Of a stretch of 64,000 nt of DNA, positions 50,949 to 59,995 are shown piece by piece. Where the stretch lies: the NCBI RefSeq assembly GCF_016616885.1, contig NZ_CP067102.1, positions 3,128,501 through 3,192,500 on the forward strand. The letters are read 5' to 3'. Below the pieces are notes generated by a model that saw nothing but the letters and a program-made list of their open reading frames with translations, was not told the DNA's origin and did no database searches. How positions within the stretch are numbered: position 1 is the stretch's first letter; each line of letters starts with the position of its first letter. The DNA is from Bradyrhizobium diazoefficiens. Its GTDB lineage: Bacteria; Pseudomonadota; Alphaproteobacteria; Rhizobiales; Xanthobacteraceae. The position numbers were made by a program, and so were the translations under genes.

Positions 50949-52289
50949 TCAGGAGGAACGTTTGAGCACCACCCGCTCGATCTTGCCGACCACCACGAGA
51001 TAGGCCACCGCGGCGACCAGCGCGTTGATGCCGACGAACACCAGGGCGCCGTTGAAGGAGCCGGTCGCGGCCACGATGTAGCCGATCACGATGGGCGTCG
51101 TGATCGAGGAGAGGTTGCCGAAGGAGTTGAACAGGCCGCCGGAGACGCCGCCGGCCTCCTTGGGGGAGGTGTCGGAGACGACCGCCCAGCCGAGCGCGCC
51201 GATGCCCTTGCCGAAGAAGGCGAGCGCCATGAAGCCGACCACCAGCGCCTGGCCGTCGACATAGTTGCAGGCGATGATCGACATCGACAGCAGCATGCCG
51301 CCGACGATCGGGATCTTGCGCGCCATGGTCAGCGATCCGGTCTTGCGCAGGATGGCGTCGGAGATGACGCCGCCGAGCACGCCGCCGATGAAGCCGCACA
51401 GCGCGGGCAGCGTCGCCACGAAGCCGGCTTGCAGGATCGACAGGCCGCGCTCCTTGACGAGGTACACCGGGAACCAGGTCAGGAAGAAATAGGTCAGCGT
51501 GTTGATGCAGTACTGGCCGAGGTAGACGCCGAGCATCATGCGGTTGGAGAGCAGCTGGCGGATATGGTCCCATTTCGGACCGGAATCCGGCGCACGCTCG
51601 TCTCTGGGCGCGTCGAGATCGACCAGCGCGCCGCCTTCCTTGATGTAGTCGAACTCGGCCTCGTTGATGCCGGGGTGCTCCTTCGGACCGTAGACGGTCT
51701 TGATCCAGGCGAGGCCCATGATGACGCCAAGGCCGCCCATCACGAAGAACACATAGCGCCAGCCGTAATCATGGGCGATCCAGCCCATCAGCGGTGCGAA
51801 GATCACGGTCGCGAAATACTGCCCCGAATTGAAGAAGGCCGACGCGGTGCCGCGCTCATTGCCGGGAAACCAGGCCGCGACGATGCGGGCGTTGGCGGGG
51901 AAGGACGGCGCTTCCGCGACGCCGACCAGGAGGCGAAGCGCGAACAGCACGATGATGGCGGTGCCTGCGCTGAAGAAGCCGACCCAGCCCTGCATCATCG
52001 TGAACAGCGACCAGACGATGATGCTGAAGGCATAGACGAGGCGCGAGCCGTAGCGGTCGAGCAGCCAGCCGCCCGGCACCTGCGCGACGACATAGGACCA
52101 GCCGAAGGCCGAGAAGATCCAGCCCATGGCGACGGGATCGAGATGCAACTCCTTGGAGAGCGCGGGGCCCGCGATCGAGAGCGTGGCGCGGTCGGCGTAA
52201 TTGACCGTCGTGACCAGGAACAACATGGTCACGATGAATAGCCTGACGCGAGACCTCCTCACGTCCGTTGCGGACACTACTGCGCTCAT
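50949..52289 (-). CDS. MFS transporter of hexarate type (GudP/GarP-like, anion:cation symporter family)
   Basis: The 446-residue protein has twelve predicted membrane segments. The N-terminus (VTTVNYADRATLSIAGPALS), the first cytoplasmic-loop motif GGWLLDRYGSR and FALRLLVGVAEAPSFPANARI are typical of the ACS family that includes glucarate/galactarate permeases. With the downstream catabolic genes it is probably the uptake system for D-glucarate and/or galactarate. It has its own terminator, and a roughly 1-kb regulator gene separates it from kdgD. Confidence 0.9.
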   Translation of the reverse strand: MSAVVSATDVRRSRVRLFIVTMLFLVTTVNYADRATLSIAGPALSKELHLDPVAMGWIFSAFGWSYVVAQVPGGWLLDRYGSRLVYAFSIIVWSLFTMMQGWVGFFSAGTAIIVLFALRLLVGVAEAPSFPANARIVAAWFPGNERGTASAFFNSGQYFATVIFAPLMGWIAHDYGWRYVFFVMGGLGVIMGLAWIKTVYGPKEHPGINEAEFDYIKEGGALVDLDAPRDERAPDSGPKWDHIRQLLSNRMMLGVYLGQYCINTLTYFFLTWFPVYLVKERGLSILQAGFVATLPALCGFIGGVLGGVISDAILRKTGSLTMARKIPIVGGMLLSMSIIACNYVDGQALVVGFMALAFFGKGIGALGWAVVSDTSPKEAGGVSGGLFNSFGNLSSITTPIVIGYIVAATGSFNGALVFVGINALVAAVAYLVVVGKIERVVLKRSS

Positions 52290-52414
52290 CAGGCGCCTCC
52301 TTAGAACTCGATTGTTTCCTCACTGCGAGTCCTAGAGGCGCACGCGGGAAGGTGTCCAAGTTCAAGGGAGTATCGATTGATGCCGTTTTTGAATTGATGG
52401 AACGGCAGGTCGCG

Positions 52415-52439
52415 GGAACGTGACCGCAAACTCGTCGTT
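52415..52439 (+). promoter_or_regulatory. EcfG-like promoter match without a downstream gene
   Basis: GGAAC (52415-52419), 16 bases, CGTT (52436-52439). The only thing downstream on this strand is a palindromic repeat and a strong hairpin. It may drive a short stress RNA, or be a chance match to the repeat's CGTT start. Confidence 0.3.
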
Positions 52440-52513
52440 GCGAGCGCAGTGAAGCAATCCAAGAATCTCTCTGCAGTCGGACTCTGGATTGCTTGGCTGC
52501 GCTCGCAATGACG
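52436..52513. repeat. Palindromic repeat family F
   Basis: The arms CGTTGCGAGCGCAGTGAAGC + AATCC and GGATTGCTTGGCTGCGCTCG + CAATGACG are inverted and separated by a short spacer. A truncated relative (GATTCTGGATTGCTTGG) occurs at about 22660. Confidence 0.7.
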
Positions 52514-52525
52514 GCGGTGAGTATA

Positions 52526-52562
52526 GCGGGACGAGCCTCGAAAGAGGCTCGTCCCGCTTTGT
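52526..52562 (+). terminator. Strong hairpin, terminator on the plus strand
   Basis: A perfect 14-bp stem GCGGGACGAGCCTC / GAGGCTCGTCCCGC with a GAAA loop is followed by TTTG. On the minus strand the flank is not T-rich, so it suits a plus-strand transcript better than the phosphodiesterase gene ending at 52567. Confidence 0.6.
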
Positions 52563-52566
52563 TTCG

Positions 52567-54165
52567 TCAGTCCCTATCCTTCACTCGAACGCCCGGCAGC
52601 AGATGGGTATGGTCCTCGCCGCGGACCGCCTCGAGCTCGTCCGGCTCCAGGCCGAGCGCCTTCAGGATGGTGGGCGCGACCTGCCGGTTCGCAACGCGCT
52701 CGTGGACGATCGTCGGAGCGAGTTTCGGATTTGAGACGACGAGCAGGACGTGCGTATCATCCTCGGCGAAGCCGCCGTGCTCGGCGATCTTCTTCTTGCT
52801 CTTGCTATAGATCGTGCCGGCGATCGGCTGGATGATGATGTCAGGCGTACGGCCGGCCGCCGGATCGCCAAACCGATCAACCAGCTGCTCGCCGGCATAG
52901 ATCTTCTCGATGCGGGCGCGGTTGCTGGCCTTGCGATCAGCTTCGAGGATCGCGACGGCCTTCTCGGCGTCGCCCTGATTCTGGAGCCAGATCAAGGCAA
53001 CGTCATCGGCGGTTTCCTGGGCGAGCTGGACGCCGCCATTCGTCAGCAAGTCAGCCGGATCGGTCACGTCGGCGCGCACGCCGCCGCCCAGCTTCGGATT
53101 GGTGCTGCCGGTCAGCATGTGAAGCTTGTTGACGTCGATCGGCGACTGACCGTGCTTGGCGCCGACGATGACCAGCGTGTCGCGGGCAATGTGCTGGTCC
53201 GCCAGCGCATCCAGCATCTGGCCGAGCGAGGCGTCGACGAAGTCGAGCGATGCCTGGAGCTGCGGGCTCGGCGTCGCCGCGGCGTCCAGATATCCGTCGG
53301 CCGTCACCTTCTGGCCGACGCTGACGGCCTGGAAGTTCATGCCAAAGATCGCGGGAACGCCGACCTTGGTCTTGCCGGTGTGATCAAAACCCTTGATCCA
53401 GTTGAGCACGGCCGTGACCTTGAGTTGGTCATAGGTGCGCGTGAAGCTCGGGTCGGTGGTCCAGTCTGCGCCGGGCTGGCCCGGCACCGTGGTCGAGTTG
53501 ATCTCGGGTGCGTAGAGCTCATCGAGACCCTTGCCGGACGGACCGCTGATGATCTCGTAGGCCGGATGCTTGTCCGACCAGGCGGTGCGCCGACCCGCCT
53601 CGTGGATGACTTCCATGATAGTGTTCAGCTTCAGATATTGATGCGGATACACCACCTCGCACTTGCCGCCCTTCAGCCGCATCGGCAGATGCGCGGGGTC
53701 GATGTGGTCGGAGCCGGCCGGGCCGCCGCCGTCGAGCTTGGTGATGTCGTAGGCCAGATTCTCGGCGTAGAGCGCTTCGGTGCCGGGCTGCCCCTGGCAG
53801 TTGCTGCCAGGTGCGAACAGCTTGCGGTCGTAGCTGTCATCATAGAACACGCCATGGGTTTTCGGAGTGCCGCCGGTCATGAACGCAAGGAGGCCCGGGA
53901 AGGAGTCGGAGGGCCGGGCGGTGTGCGCATCGGCGAAATGCACGCCATGCGCGAGCAACCTGCCGAAGCTCGACGAAGGGTGGGCACCGACATAGCGCTG
54001 CAGGTCGACCTCATGCATGCCGTCGACGCTGATCAGCAGGACATGCTTGACGTCGCCCTTGTCCTTGTCCTCGGCATGCGCGAACGACGGAGCCAGTAGC
54101 GAAAGACCAAGGGCCGAGACAAAAGCGATAGCGACGCCCGCGAACGGCCGTTTCTCGATCGTCAT
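52567..54165 (-). CDS. Secreted alkaline-phosphatase-superfamily phosphodiesterase (NPP type)
   Basis: The 532-residue protein has a signal peptide (about 1-31, ending SFAHA) and the NPP/type I phosphodiesterase fold. LLISVDGMHEVDLQRY holds the first metal Asp, HTARPSDSFPGLLAFMTGG the nucleophile region, and VIVGAKHGQSPID and HGGF late metal ligands. Family members hydrolyse nucleotide or phospholipid phosphodiesters in the periplasm. The start at 54165 has GGGGAG upstream and leads straight into the signal peptide; the frame runs to 54258. Substrate unknown. Confidence 0.85.
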   Translation of the reverse strand: MTIEKRPFAGVAIAFVSALGLSLLAPSFAHAEDKDKGDVKHVLLISVDGMHEVDLQRYVGAHPSSSFGRLLAHGVHFADAHTARPSDSFPGLLAFMTGGTPKTHGVFYDDSYDRKLFAPGSNCQGQPGTEALYAENLAYDITKLDGGGPAGSDHIDPAHLPMRLKGGKCEVVYPHQYLKLNTIMEVIHEAGRRTAWSDKHPAYEIISGPSGKGLDELYAPEINSTTVPGQPGADWTTDPSFTRTYDQLKVTAVLNWIKGFDHTGKTKVGVPAIFGMNFQAVSVGQKVTADGYLDAAATPSPQLQASLDFVDASLGQMLDALADQHIARDTLVIVGAKHGQSPIDVNKLHMLTGSTNPKLGGGVRADVTDPADLLTNGGVQLAQETADDVALIWLQNQGDAEKAVAILEADRKASNRARIEKIYAGEQLVDRFGDPAAGRTPDIIIQPIAGTIYSKSKKKIAEHGGFAEDDTHVLLVVSNPKLAPTIVHERVANRQVAPTILKALGLEPDELEAVRGEDHTHLLPGVRVKDRD

Positions 54166-54401
54166 TGATGAACTCCCCAGTAGTGTCATGTGTTGATTGA
54201 CATGCAGGCAGGCGACACCGCGCAGCGGAGAGCCTGTGCTCGCCGCCACGTGTGTCAATTCGTAGCACCGGGAAAACTAGGTAGCAGCGATGAACCTTGG
54301 ATGACGCTGCGATTACGCCGCACGCGAAAATATTGTGCGTGGCGCCGTCAAATCAAACCGACGCCGGGTTTGTCGAATGCACACCTGTGAAGCTGCGCTG
54401 G

Positions 54402-56354
54402 TTACTGCCGCGCGCCGGGCAGGAGCGGAGCCAGCAGTCCGCGCGTGACGCCTGGCGGCACGGCATCCAGGCCGAGCACTGCGCTCGCCGCCGGCAGCGT
54501 GGCGTCCGCCATCGCCGCGTGGCCTTCGGCGCTGGGATGCACGGCGCCGCCATAGACGGCCGAGAGCACGCCCCAGGTCGCGTCGTGGATGTCGGTCGGC
54601 TGACTCGCCGACGGCAAGCCTTGCGGATAGGTCATCGCCGCAAAATAGCTGTCATTGGCATCGCGGATCCAGCGCGCGCGCGGCAGGTAGGCGCGATATT
54701 CCGAGGCGCCGCGGCCACACAGCATCGGCTGGCTCGCCCCGCTGACGATATCCGGATTGAAGCTCTGGCCGTTCTCGGCGAAGCAGGTGCGATCGAATTC
54801 GGGATCATTGCCGGCGTGGGCGCAAAAACCGTGATCCGCGAACGCAGCCTGATGCGTGTCGACGAAGGTCATGCGGTCAGCCTCGGGATCGCGGCACAGC
54901 GCGCCGCGCGTGCAGGTGGCGAGTCCCTTCAGCTGTGGCAGGAACTCGGTGTCGACGAAAGTCGAGACGTGCGCGAGCCGCTGCGGATCGGCATTGAATG
55001 CGGGGTGGATGTCGAAGCCAGCGCGACCGCCGCGGCAGGGCACGCCGCCGTCGGCCAGCGCCGGATTGGCGTAGGAGACGTAGACCACGTGCGAGAGATC
55101 GCCACCGACCAGCGGCTTCAGCGCCTCGCGCAGCTTGACGAAATTCTGCGGCAGCTCGCGCTGGAGCGCATCGCGGGAATCGTCGACACTCGCCATCACG
55201 CCGGAGCGGCGGAACAATGCACGCTCGGTCGCGGTGTCGACGATGACGTCGGCGACGAGGCCGGAGAAGTAGACGTCGTTGGCGCCGATCGAGAGCAGCA
55301 CCAGATCGAGATTGCGATCCGGCTCACGTTTCTTCGCCGCGGTAACCGCCTCGCGCAACTCCGCGACCTGGGCATTGACGCTGGTGTTGCAGACGCCGGA
55401 CTTGCCGGGTGGGCATTCCCGGGCGCGCTGCGAGCCGAGCAGGCCGTCGCTGATGCTGGCGCCGGTGCAGGCGAGCGGCAGATAGGTGACGGCGATATGG
55501 GTGTAGCGCACCGCGAGCGCGAGCGCGGTGCGGGTCTGGTAACTGTAGAGCGAGCGGTGGCAGGGTGAGTTGAGCCAGAGCGCGCTGTAGCGCTGCCAGT
55601 TGGCGAGCGTATCCGGCGCCTCGCAGGCGCGACCGCCCTTGAAGCCGGCGCGGCTCGGCCGGTAATACTGTCCGCCGGCGGTGCCGAGATAGGAGCGGAA
55701 GCAAAAGCCCTCGTCCGACAGCGCCAGTGGCCGGTCCGGATTGCCTTCGCCGGAGGCGATGCTGTCACCAAGGCCGGCGATGAAGATGTCGCGGACCTGG
55801 ATCTCGGTCTGAACGCGCTGGCTCGGATCGGAGCCGGAGGAGACGTCGACGCTCGCGACCGTCTGCTTGCCGTAGCGGACCCGCAGATTGACCGGTTCGG
55901 CACAGTCGAAGGTCGAGGTCTGCGGTCCGTCGCCGTCGTCAAACGACCATGCGCAGGTGGCGCCGACCGGCACAGCGCCGGTCAGGCGAACGGTAACGGG
56001 GTGGTCGATCGGGGTGATGTAGTTCTCTTTGACGTTGTCGCGGGTGCAGGGCTGGTTGACCCGGCCCTGGAGGTCGATGCAGAGCCGATTGACCATGTTG
56101 CGGGCCCAGCCGCGGCCCTCGCTCTGCAGCTCCAGCGACTGCTCGGCAGCGAGGATGCTGCGGTTACGCGCATTCTCGACATGCAGCAGGAAGTCGCGCT
56201 CCTCGCGGAACAGGCGGAAGCGGTTGCGGACCTCCCAGCTGATCTGGATGGCGCCGCCATCCTGCGCGACGGCGCGCTGAAGCGGCAAAACGGTAAGGAG
56301 CCCGGTCAGCAGCAGGGCGCCCGAGAGACAACGGCGAAGGGAAACAGGGATCAT
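54402..56354 (-). CDS. Secreted SGNH/GDSL-like hydrolase with N-terminal beta domain
   Basis: The 650-residue protein has a signal peptide (about 1-30, ending AVAQD), an N-terminal domain of about 160 residues with an Ig-like character (TVRLTGAVPVGATCAWSFDD), and an SGNH hydrolase domain. Block I is GLGDSIASGEGN near residue 195, the block with Asn is LLSIGANDVYFSG, and block V is GGAVHPSAEGH near 605. Many Cys residues in the catalytic part suggest disulfides. It is probably a periplasmic esterase or lipase of polysaccharide or lipid; substrate unknown. The start at 56354 opens the signal peptide. Confidence 0.82.
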   Translation of the reverse strand: MIPVSLRRCLSGALLLTGLLTVLPLQRAVAQDGGAIQISWEVRNRFRLFREERDFLLHVENARNRSILAAEQSLELQSEGRGWARNMVNRLCIDLQGRVNQPCTRDNVKENYITPIDHPVTVRLTGAVPVGATCAWSFDDGDGPQTSTFDCAEPVNLRVRYGKQTVASVDVSSGSDPSQRVQTEIQVRDIFIAGLGDSIASGEGNPDRPLALSDEGFCFRSYLGTAGGQYYRPSRAGFKGGRACEAPDTLANWQRYSALWLNSPCHRSLYSYQTRTALALAVRYTHIAVTYLPLACTGASISDGLLGSQRARECPPGKSGVCNTSVNAQVAELREAVTAAKKREPDRNLDLVLLSIGANDVYFSGLVADVIVDTATERALFRRSGVMASVDDSRDALQRELPQNFVKLREALKPLVGGDLSHVVYVSYANPALADGGVPCRGGRAGFDIHPAFNADPQRLAHVSTFVDTEFLPQLKGLATCTRGALCRDPEADRMTFVDTHQAAFADHGFCAHAGNDPEFDRTCFAENGQSFNPDIVSGASQPMLCGRGASEYRAYLPRARWIRDANDSYFAAMTYPQGLPSASQPTDIHDATWGVLSAVYGGAVHPSAEGHAAMADATLPAASAVLGLDAVPPGVTRGLLAPLLPGARQ

Positions 56355-56463
56355 GGCCCGCGTCTTCAACGGCAAAGTTGAGGCGGAAATAAGAGAGCAT
56401 AGCGTCCCGCCCCGCAACCTTTGTCTGCCGCCTTACGGGCTGCCGACGTGACCGCTGGTGGCC

Positions 56464-57546
56464 TTATCGCTTGCTGGCCTGGCGCACCAACCGCTCGCGC
56501 TCCATCGGCGTCACCTGCTTGGGCAGGTTGGCCTGCGCGCAGGCTTCCGCCAGCCGTCGCCGCTCCTGCCAGGGCTTGACGACGTTCATCCAGAGCTCGC
56601 GGGTGCCCATGATGGAGATGGCGAGGCCGAACGGGATCACGAAATAGAGGATGCGGAAGACCAGCAGGGTGGCCAGCAGCTGCTCGCGGCCGAATTCGGG
56701 CAGTGCCACCAGCATGGCGGCGTCGAACACGCCGATCGAGCCGGGGGCATGACTGGCGAAGCCCAGCAGCGTTGCCAGGATGAACACCACCGCAAGCGAC
56801 AGGAAGTCGATCGGCGGATTGGCCGGCATCAGCAGGTACATCGCAAGAGCGCAGAAGCCGAGATCGACCACCCCGATCAGGATCTGCACCAGCGTCAGCG
56901 GCGCCGACGGCAGCACGACTTTCCAGCCCTTCTGGCCGAGCTCGCGGCGTTTGTCGCCCATGCAGAGCCAGGCCAGATAGGCGGCAATCGAGGCGAGGCC
57001 GCCGATCGCGATCAGCCGGTTGATCGACGACGGCAGCTGATCCATGTAGGAGGCCGCATCCGGGTGGATGGTCATGCCGATCGAGAGCACGAAGATGTTA
57101 CCGAGCCAGAAGGTCAGGCCGGAGAGGAAACAGATCTTGGCGACGTCGATCGCATTCAGCCCGTAGTCCGAGTAAATTCGGAAACGGATCGCGCCGCCGG
57201 TGAACACGGTGGCGCCGATGTTGTGGCCGATCGAATAGGACGTGAAGCTCGACAGCGCTGCGATGCGGTAGGGCACGTGCTTCTTGCCGATCGTTCGCAG
57301 TGCAAAAAAGTCGTAGAAGGTCAGCGTACAGAACGCGAAGAGCACGCAGATCGCGGCCAGGCCGATATGCCCGCGGGGAATATCGGTCAATGCGGTCAGG
57401 ATGACGCCGGTATCGATGCCCTTGAGGGTCCGCAGCAGCGTGGTGACCGCGAAGGCGATGATCATCACGCTCGCGGCAATACCGAGCCGTCGCCAGCCGA
57501 TCCATCTCGTGAAGCCGCGTTTCAGCGCGGGCAGCAGTCCGTGCAT
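56464..57546 (-). CDS. Lysylphosphatidylglycerol-synthase/UPF0104-like membrane protein
   Basis: The 360-residue protein has about eight predicted membrane segments and matches the transmembrane (flippase-like) part of MprF, also called UPF0104. Key places are YRIAALSSFTSYSIGHNIGA + TVFTGGAIRFRIYSDYGL and, later, LGFASHAPGSIGVFDAAML. It lacks the C-terminal lysyl-transferase domain, so aminoacylation of PG is not expected. It more likely moves a lipid across the inner membrane. No obvious partner gene adjoins it. A signature His/Pro/Gly motif is complete. Confidence 0.85.
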   Translation of the reverse strand: MHGLLPALKRGFTRWIGWRRLGIAASVMIIAFAVTTLLRTLKGIDTGVILTALTDIPRGHIGLAAICVLFAFCTLTFYDFFALRTIGKKHVPYRIAALSSFTSYSIGHNIGATVFTGGAIRFRIYSDYGLNAIDVAKICFLSGLTFWLGNIFVLSIGMTIHPDAASYMDQLPSSINRLIAIGGLASIAAYLAWLCMGDKRRELGQKGWKVVLPSAPLTLVQILIGVVDLGFCALAMYLLMPANPPIDFLSLAVVFILATLLGFASHAPGSIGVFDAAMLVALPEFGREQLLATLLVFRILYFVIPFGLAISIMGTRELWMNVVKPWQERRRLAEACAQANLPKQVTPMERERLVRQASKR

Positions 57547-57850
57547 TCATCCTCCCGGCGGGGGGCAAGACCGACCGGGCCAGACATTGGCCGGTCGGTT
57601 GCGATCAGTGCCCGAAATGGGCATCGATCGCTAGGCATGATGTAGCTCATTTAAGGCAAAAACACCGACTTGTGCAGCCCTTGACAACAATAGGTTCTGC
57701 GCCGGACCCGCTGTTCTTGTCACAAGTGGTTCATATGGCGCGCGCGTTAAGCATATGAGTCGAGCTTGCGTCGTGCACCCGCATGTCCAGATGGTTTCAA
57801 ATCCTGCCGCCGCAAGCGTTGTTCCGAAGCAGACGATCCGGGCATTTTTT

Positions 57851-57875
57851 GGAACGACCGCGCTGCGCTCTGGTT
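57851..57875 (+). promoter_or_regulatory. EcfG-type general stress promoter for the DUF892 gene
   Basis: GGAAC (57851-57855), 16 bases, GGTT (57872-57875), or 17 bases to GTT. It fits the EcfG consensus and lies 93 bases before the ATG at 57968. The 421-base gap 57547-57967 contains this site, a CTTGTCACAAG palindrome near 57716 and two CATATG copies, and no credible gene. Confidence 0.6.
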
Positions 57876-57967
57876 AGCGCCGCATCAGCAATCGAACACG
57901 GCAAAACACTGGCTTTTCGTGCAGGCCGGTGCTGCCGTGTTCCCAAAACCTCTCGAGGATTGGAACG

Positions 57968-58474
57968 ATGGGACTGTTCACAAAAGACATCAAGACCATG
58001 AACGACCTGTTCGCGCATCAGCTGCAGGACATCTATTACGCCGAGCAGCAGCTCACCAAGGCGCTGCCGAAAATGGCGGATAAGGCGACCGATCCGCAGC
58101 TGAAACAGGGCTTTTTGACGCACCTTGAAGAAACCAAGCAGCACGTCACACGGCTCGAGGAAGTGTTCAAGATGCACGGTGCCAAGGTAAAGGCGGTCGA
58201 CTGTCCCGCCATCGACGGCATCATCGAAGAGGCCGACGAGACCGCTGGCGAAGTCGCGGACAAGGCGGTGCTCGACGCGGCACTGATCAACGCGGCACAG
58301 GCCGCCGAGCACTATGAGATCGTCCGCTACGGCAGCCTGATCGCCTGGGCCAAGCAGCTCGGCCGCAGCGACTGTGCCGCCGTACTCGCAAAGACGCTCG
58401 AGGAAGAGAAGGCAACGGACAAGAAACTGACAACGATTGCCGAGAGCAAGGTAAACCTGCGCGCGGCGAGCTGA
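57968..58474 (+). CDS. Ferritin-like DUF892 protein (YciE/YciF family)
   Basis: The 168-residue four-helix protein carries the DUF892 pattern: MNDLFAHQLQDIYYAEQQLT (first helix, with the Glu metal ligand), GFLTHLEETKQHVTRLEEVF (Glu/His), AAQAAEHYEIVRYGSL and TLEEEKATDKKLT. These supply di-iron ligands in the crystal structures of YciF. The family is stress-induced and thought to protect against oxidative or osmotic stress. The EcfG-type promoter 93 bases upstream agrees. The start at 57968 has AGGA upstream. A TTTTT-ended terminator follows and overlaps the end of the convergent MFS gene. Confidence 0.92.
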   Translation: MGLFTKDIKTMNDLFAHQLQDIYYAEQQLTKALPKMADKATDPQLKQGFLTHLEETKQHVTRLEEVFKMHGAKVKAVDCPAIDGIIEEADETAGEVADKAVLDAALINAAQAAEHYEIVRYGSLIAWAKQLGRSDCAAVLAKTLEEEKATDKKLTTIAESKVNLRAAS

Positions 58475-58491
58475 CCGCAAGTTACCCTCTG

Positions 58492-59766
58492 TCAGGAGAC
58501 GCCGCCGCGCATCCCGCGCGGCGTCTCCTTTTTCGGCTGCGTCTGGCTGGCTCGGTATTTCAGGCCGAACACCAGGGCGACCACAGCAAAGACCGCAATC
58601 GTCGTGGCGAAGACCAGGCTCGCCACCGTCGAGCTGATCAGGGTCGAGAGGACACCGATTCCGATCACCGGAAGCGCGTTCCCGAGAAAGCAGCAGATGA
58701 AATAGGCCGAGACCACTTCGGCGCGGCGATCATCGGGTACGATCTGGTTCACGACCTGCAGGCTGCCGCGATAGCCCAGGCCCGCTGCTACGCCGCAGGT
58801 CGCGGTCGCCGCGATCATGACGACGAGCGATTCCGCAAACTGTGCGGTCACGAGCAGGGCAAGGCTCGGCAACATCAGGCCGAGCGACCAGAGCATCGCA
58901 GCGCGGCTCGACAGCGACCGCGTCAGGGCAATGACGAGCGCAACAGCAGCCGCAAGCTCGAGGAATATCGCGCCAGCGACCGCGTGGCTGGTGACATGCA
59001 GTTCGCCGGCGAGCACGCTCGGCGCGAGCGCGGCGAAAAAGGCGACGAGGGCCATGGCGCCGAAGCCGGTGACTGCGGGCGCAACGAACCGCGGCTGGAT
59101 TGACGAAGGAACGCCGGCGCGCGGCCGCACCGACAGTTGCGCGAAGGCGGTCAAAGGACGATTTACCGTCTCGTGCGCGAAGGCGAGAAGGGCCGCGACA
59201 ACGATCAGCGCCGCGAGATAGGCGATGAACGGCGTTCGCAGCGGAAGCGCGACATATTCGGCAAGCAGGCCGGAGATCAACGCGCCGAGACCAAGGCCGA
59301 TGAAATTCGCGATCGTTGCGATCACCGTGGCGCGGGAGCGATCTTGTTCGGCGATCAGTTCCGCAAGCCATGCGGTGCCGGTTCCGGCACCGATTCCGAT
59401 CGCAAGACCACTGAGCACCCTTGCGACATAGAGCGAGGCGACCCCGTGAGCGAACAGGAATACGAGCGCCCCCACGATGGCGATGCCGACGGCAATGACT
59501 GCAGTGCGCCGCCGCCCGACCTGATCGGACATCCGGCCGAATATCATAAGTGCGGTCAGGTTTCCGACGACATAGACGGCGTAGATCAGGGTCAACGTGA
59601 TCTCGGAGAAACCCAACTGTTGCTTGTAGATGATGTAGAGCGGGGTTGCGACCGTGCTGCCGGCGAACAGCGCGCCGATCAGGCAGCCGACAGCGAGGAT
59701 GGTCGCGGTCCTGCCGAACTCTGATCTTGCGCTTGACGGAACCGAGGTGGTGCCAACTCTTGCCAT
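58492..59766 (-). CDS. MFS transporter (drug/sugar efflux type)
   Basis: The 424-residue protein has twelve predicted membrane segments. The loop 2-3 motif A is GRMSDQVGRRRTAVIAVG, and motif B-like ARVLSGLAIGIGAGTGTAWL and motif C-like IANFIGLGLGALISG follow. It begins LIGALFAGSTVATPLYIIYK. This pattern suggests an H+-coupled exporter. The substrate is unknown. The start at 59766 was chosen; the frame continues to 59829. It is divergent from the EmrB-type gene at 59996. Confidence 0.85.
   Translation of the reverse strand: MARVGTTSVPSSARSEFGRTATILAVGCLIGALFAGSTVATPLYIIYKQQLGFSEITLTLIYAVYVVGNLTALMIFGRMSDQVGRRRTAVIAVGIAIVGALVFLFAHGVASLYVARVLSGLAIGIGAGTGTAWLAELIAEQDRSRATVIATIANFIGLGLGALISGLLAEYVALPLRTPFIAYLAALIVVAALLAFAHETVNRPLTAFAQLSVRPRAGVPSSIQPRFVAPAVTGFGAMALVAFFAALAPSVLAGELHVTSHAVAGAIFLELAAAVALVIALTRSLSSRAAMLWSLGLMLPSLALLVTAQFAESLVVMIAATATCGVAAGLGYRGSLQVVNQIVPDDRRAEVVSAYFICCFLGNALPVIGIGVLSTLISSTVASLVFATTIAVFAVVALVFGLKYRASQTQPKKETPRGMRGGVS
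58495..58533 (+). terminator. Rho-independent terminator of the DUF892 gene, inside the convergent MFS gene
   Basis: GGAGACGCC(GCC)GCGC pairs with GCGCGGCGTCTCC, with a small bulge, and is followed by TTTTT. It lies within the last codons of the MFS gene that ends at 58492 on the other strand. Confidence 0.75.
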
Positions 59767-59995
59767 GGCTTCGCTTTCTTGCAGAGAAGATAAGGGGCTC
59801 AACACGAAGCACATTCGCGGCGTTCCCATGCCTCCGCGCAGACGGGGCTTGCATGGCGAGCAGGGCGCGAGGCCTCAATGCTTTCCGGCGCAGGATACGA
59901 TTCGGGCTCGCGATGATGTTTCGATCAGAACCGAAGCATGATCACGCAACGAAAGCGTATTGATGGCGTTCACCCCGCAAACATCGAGGTGGATC

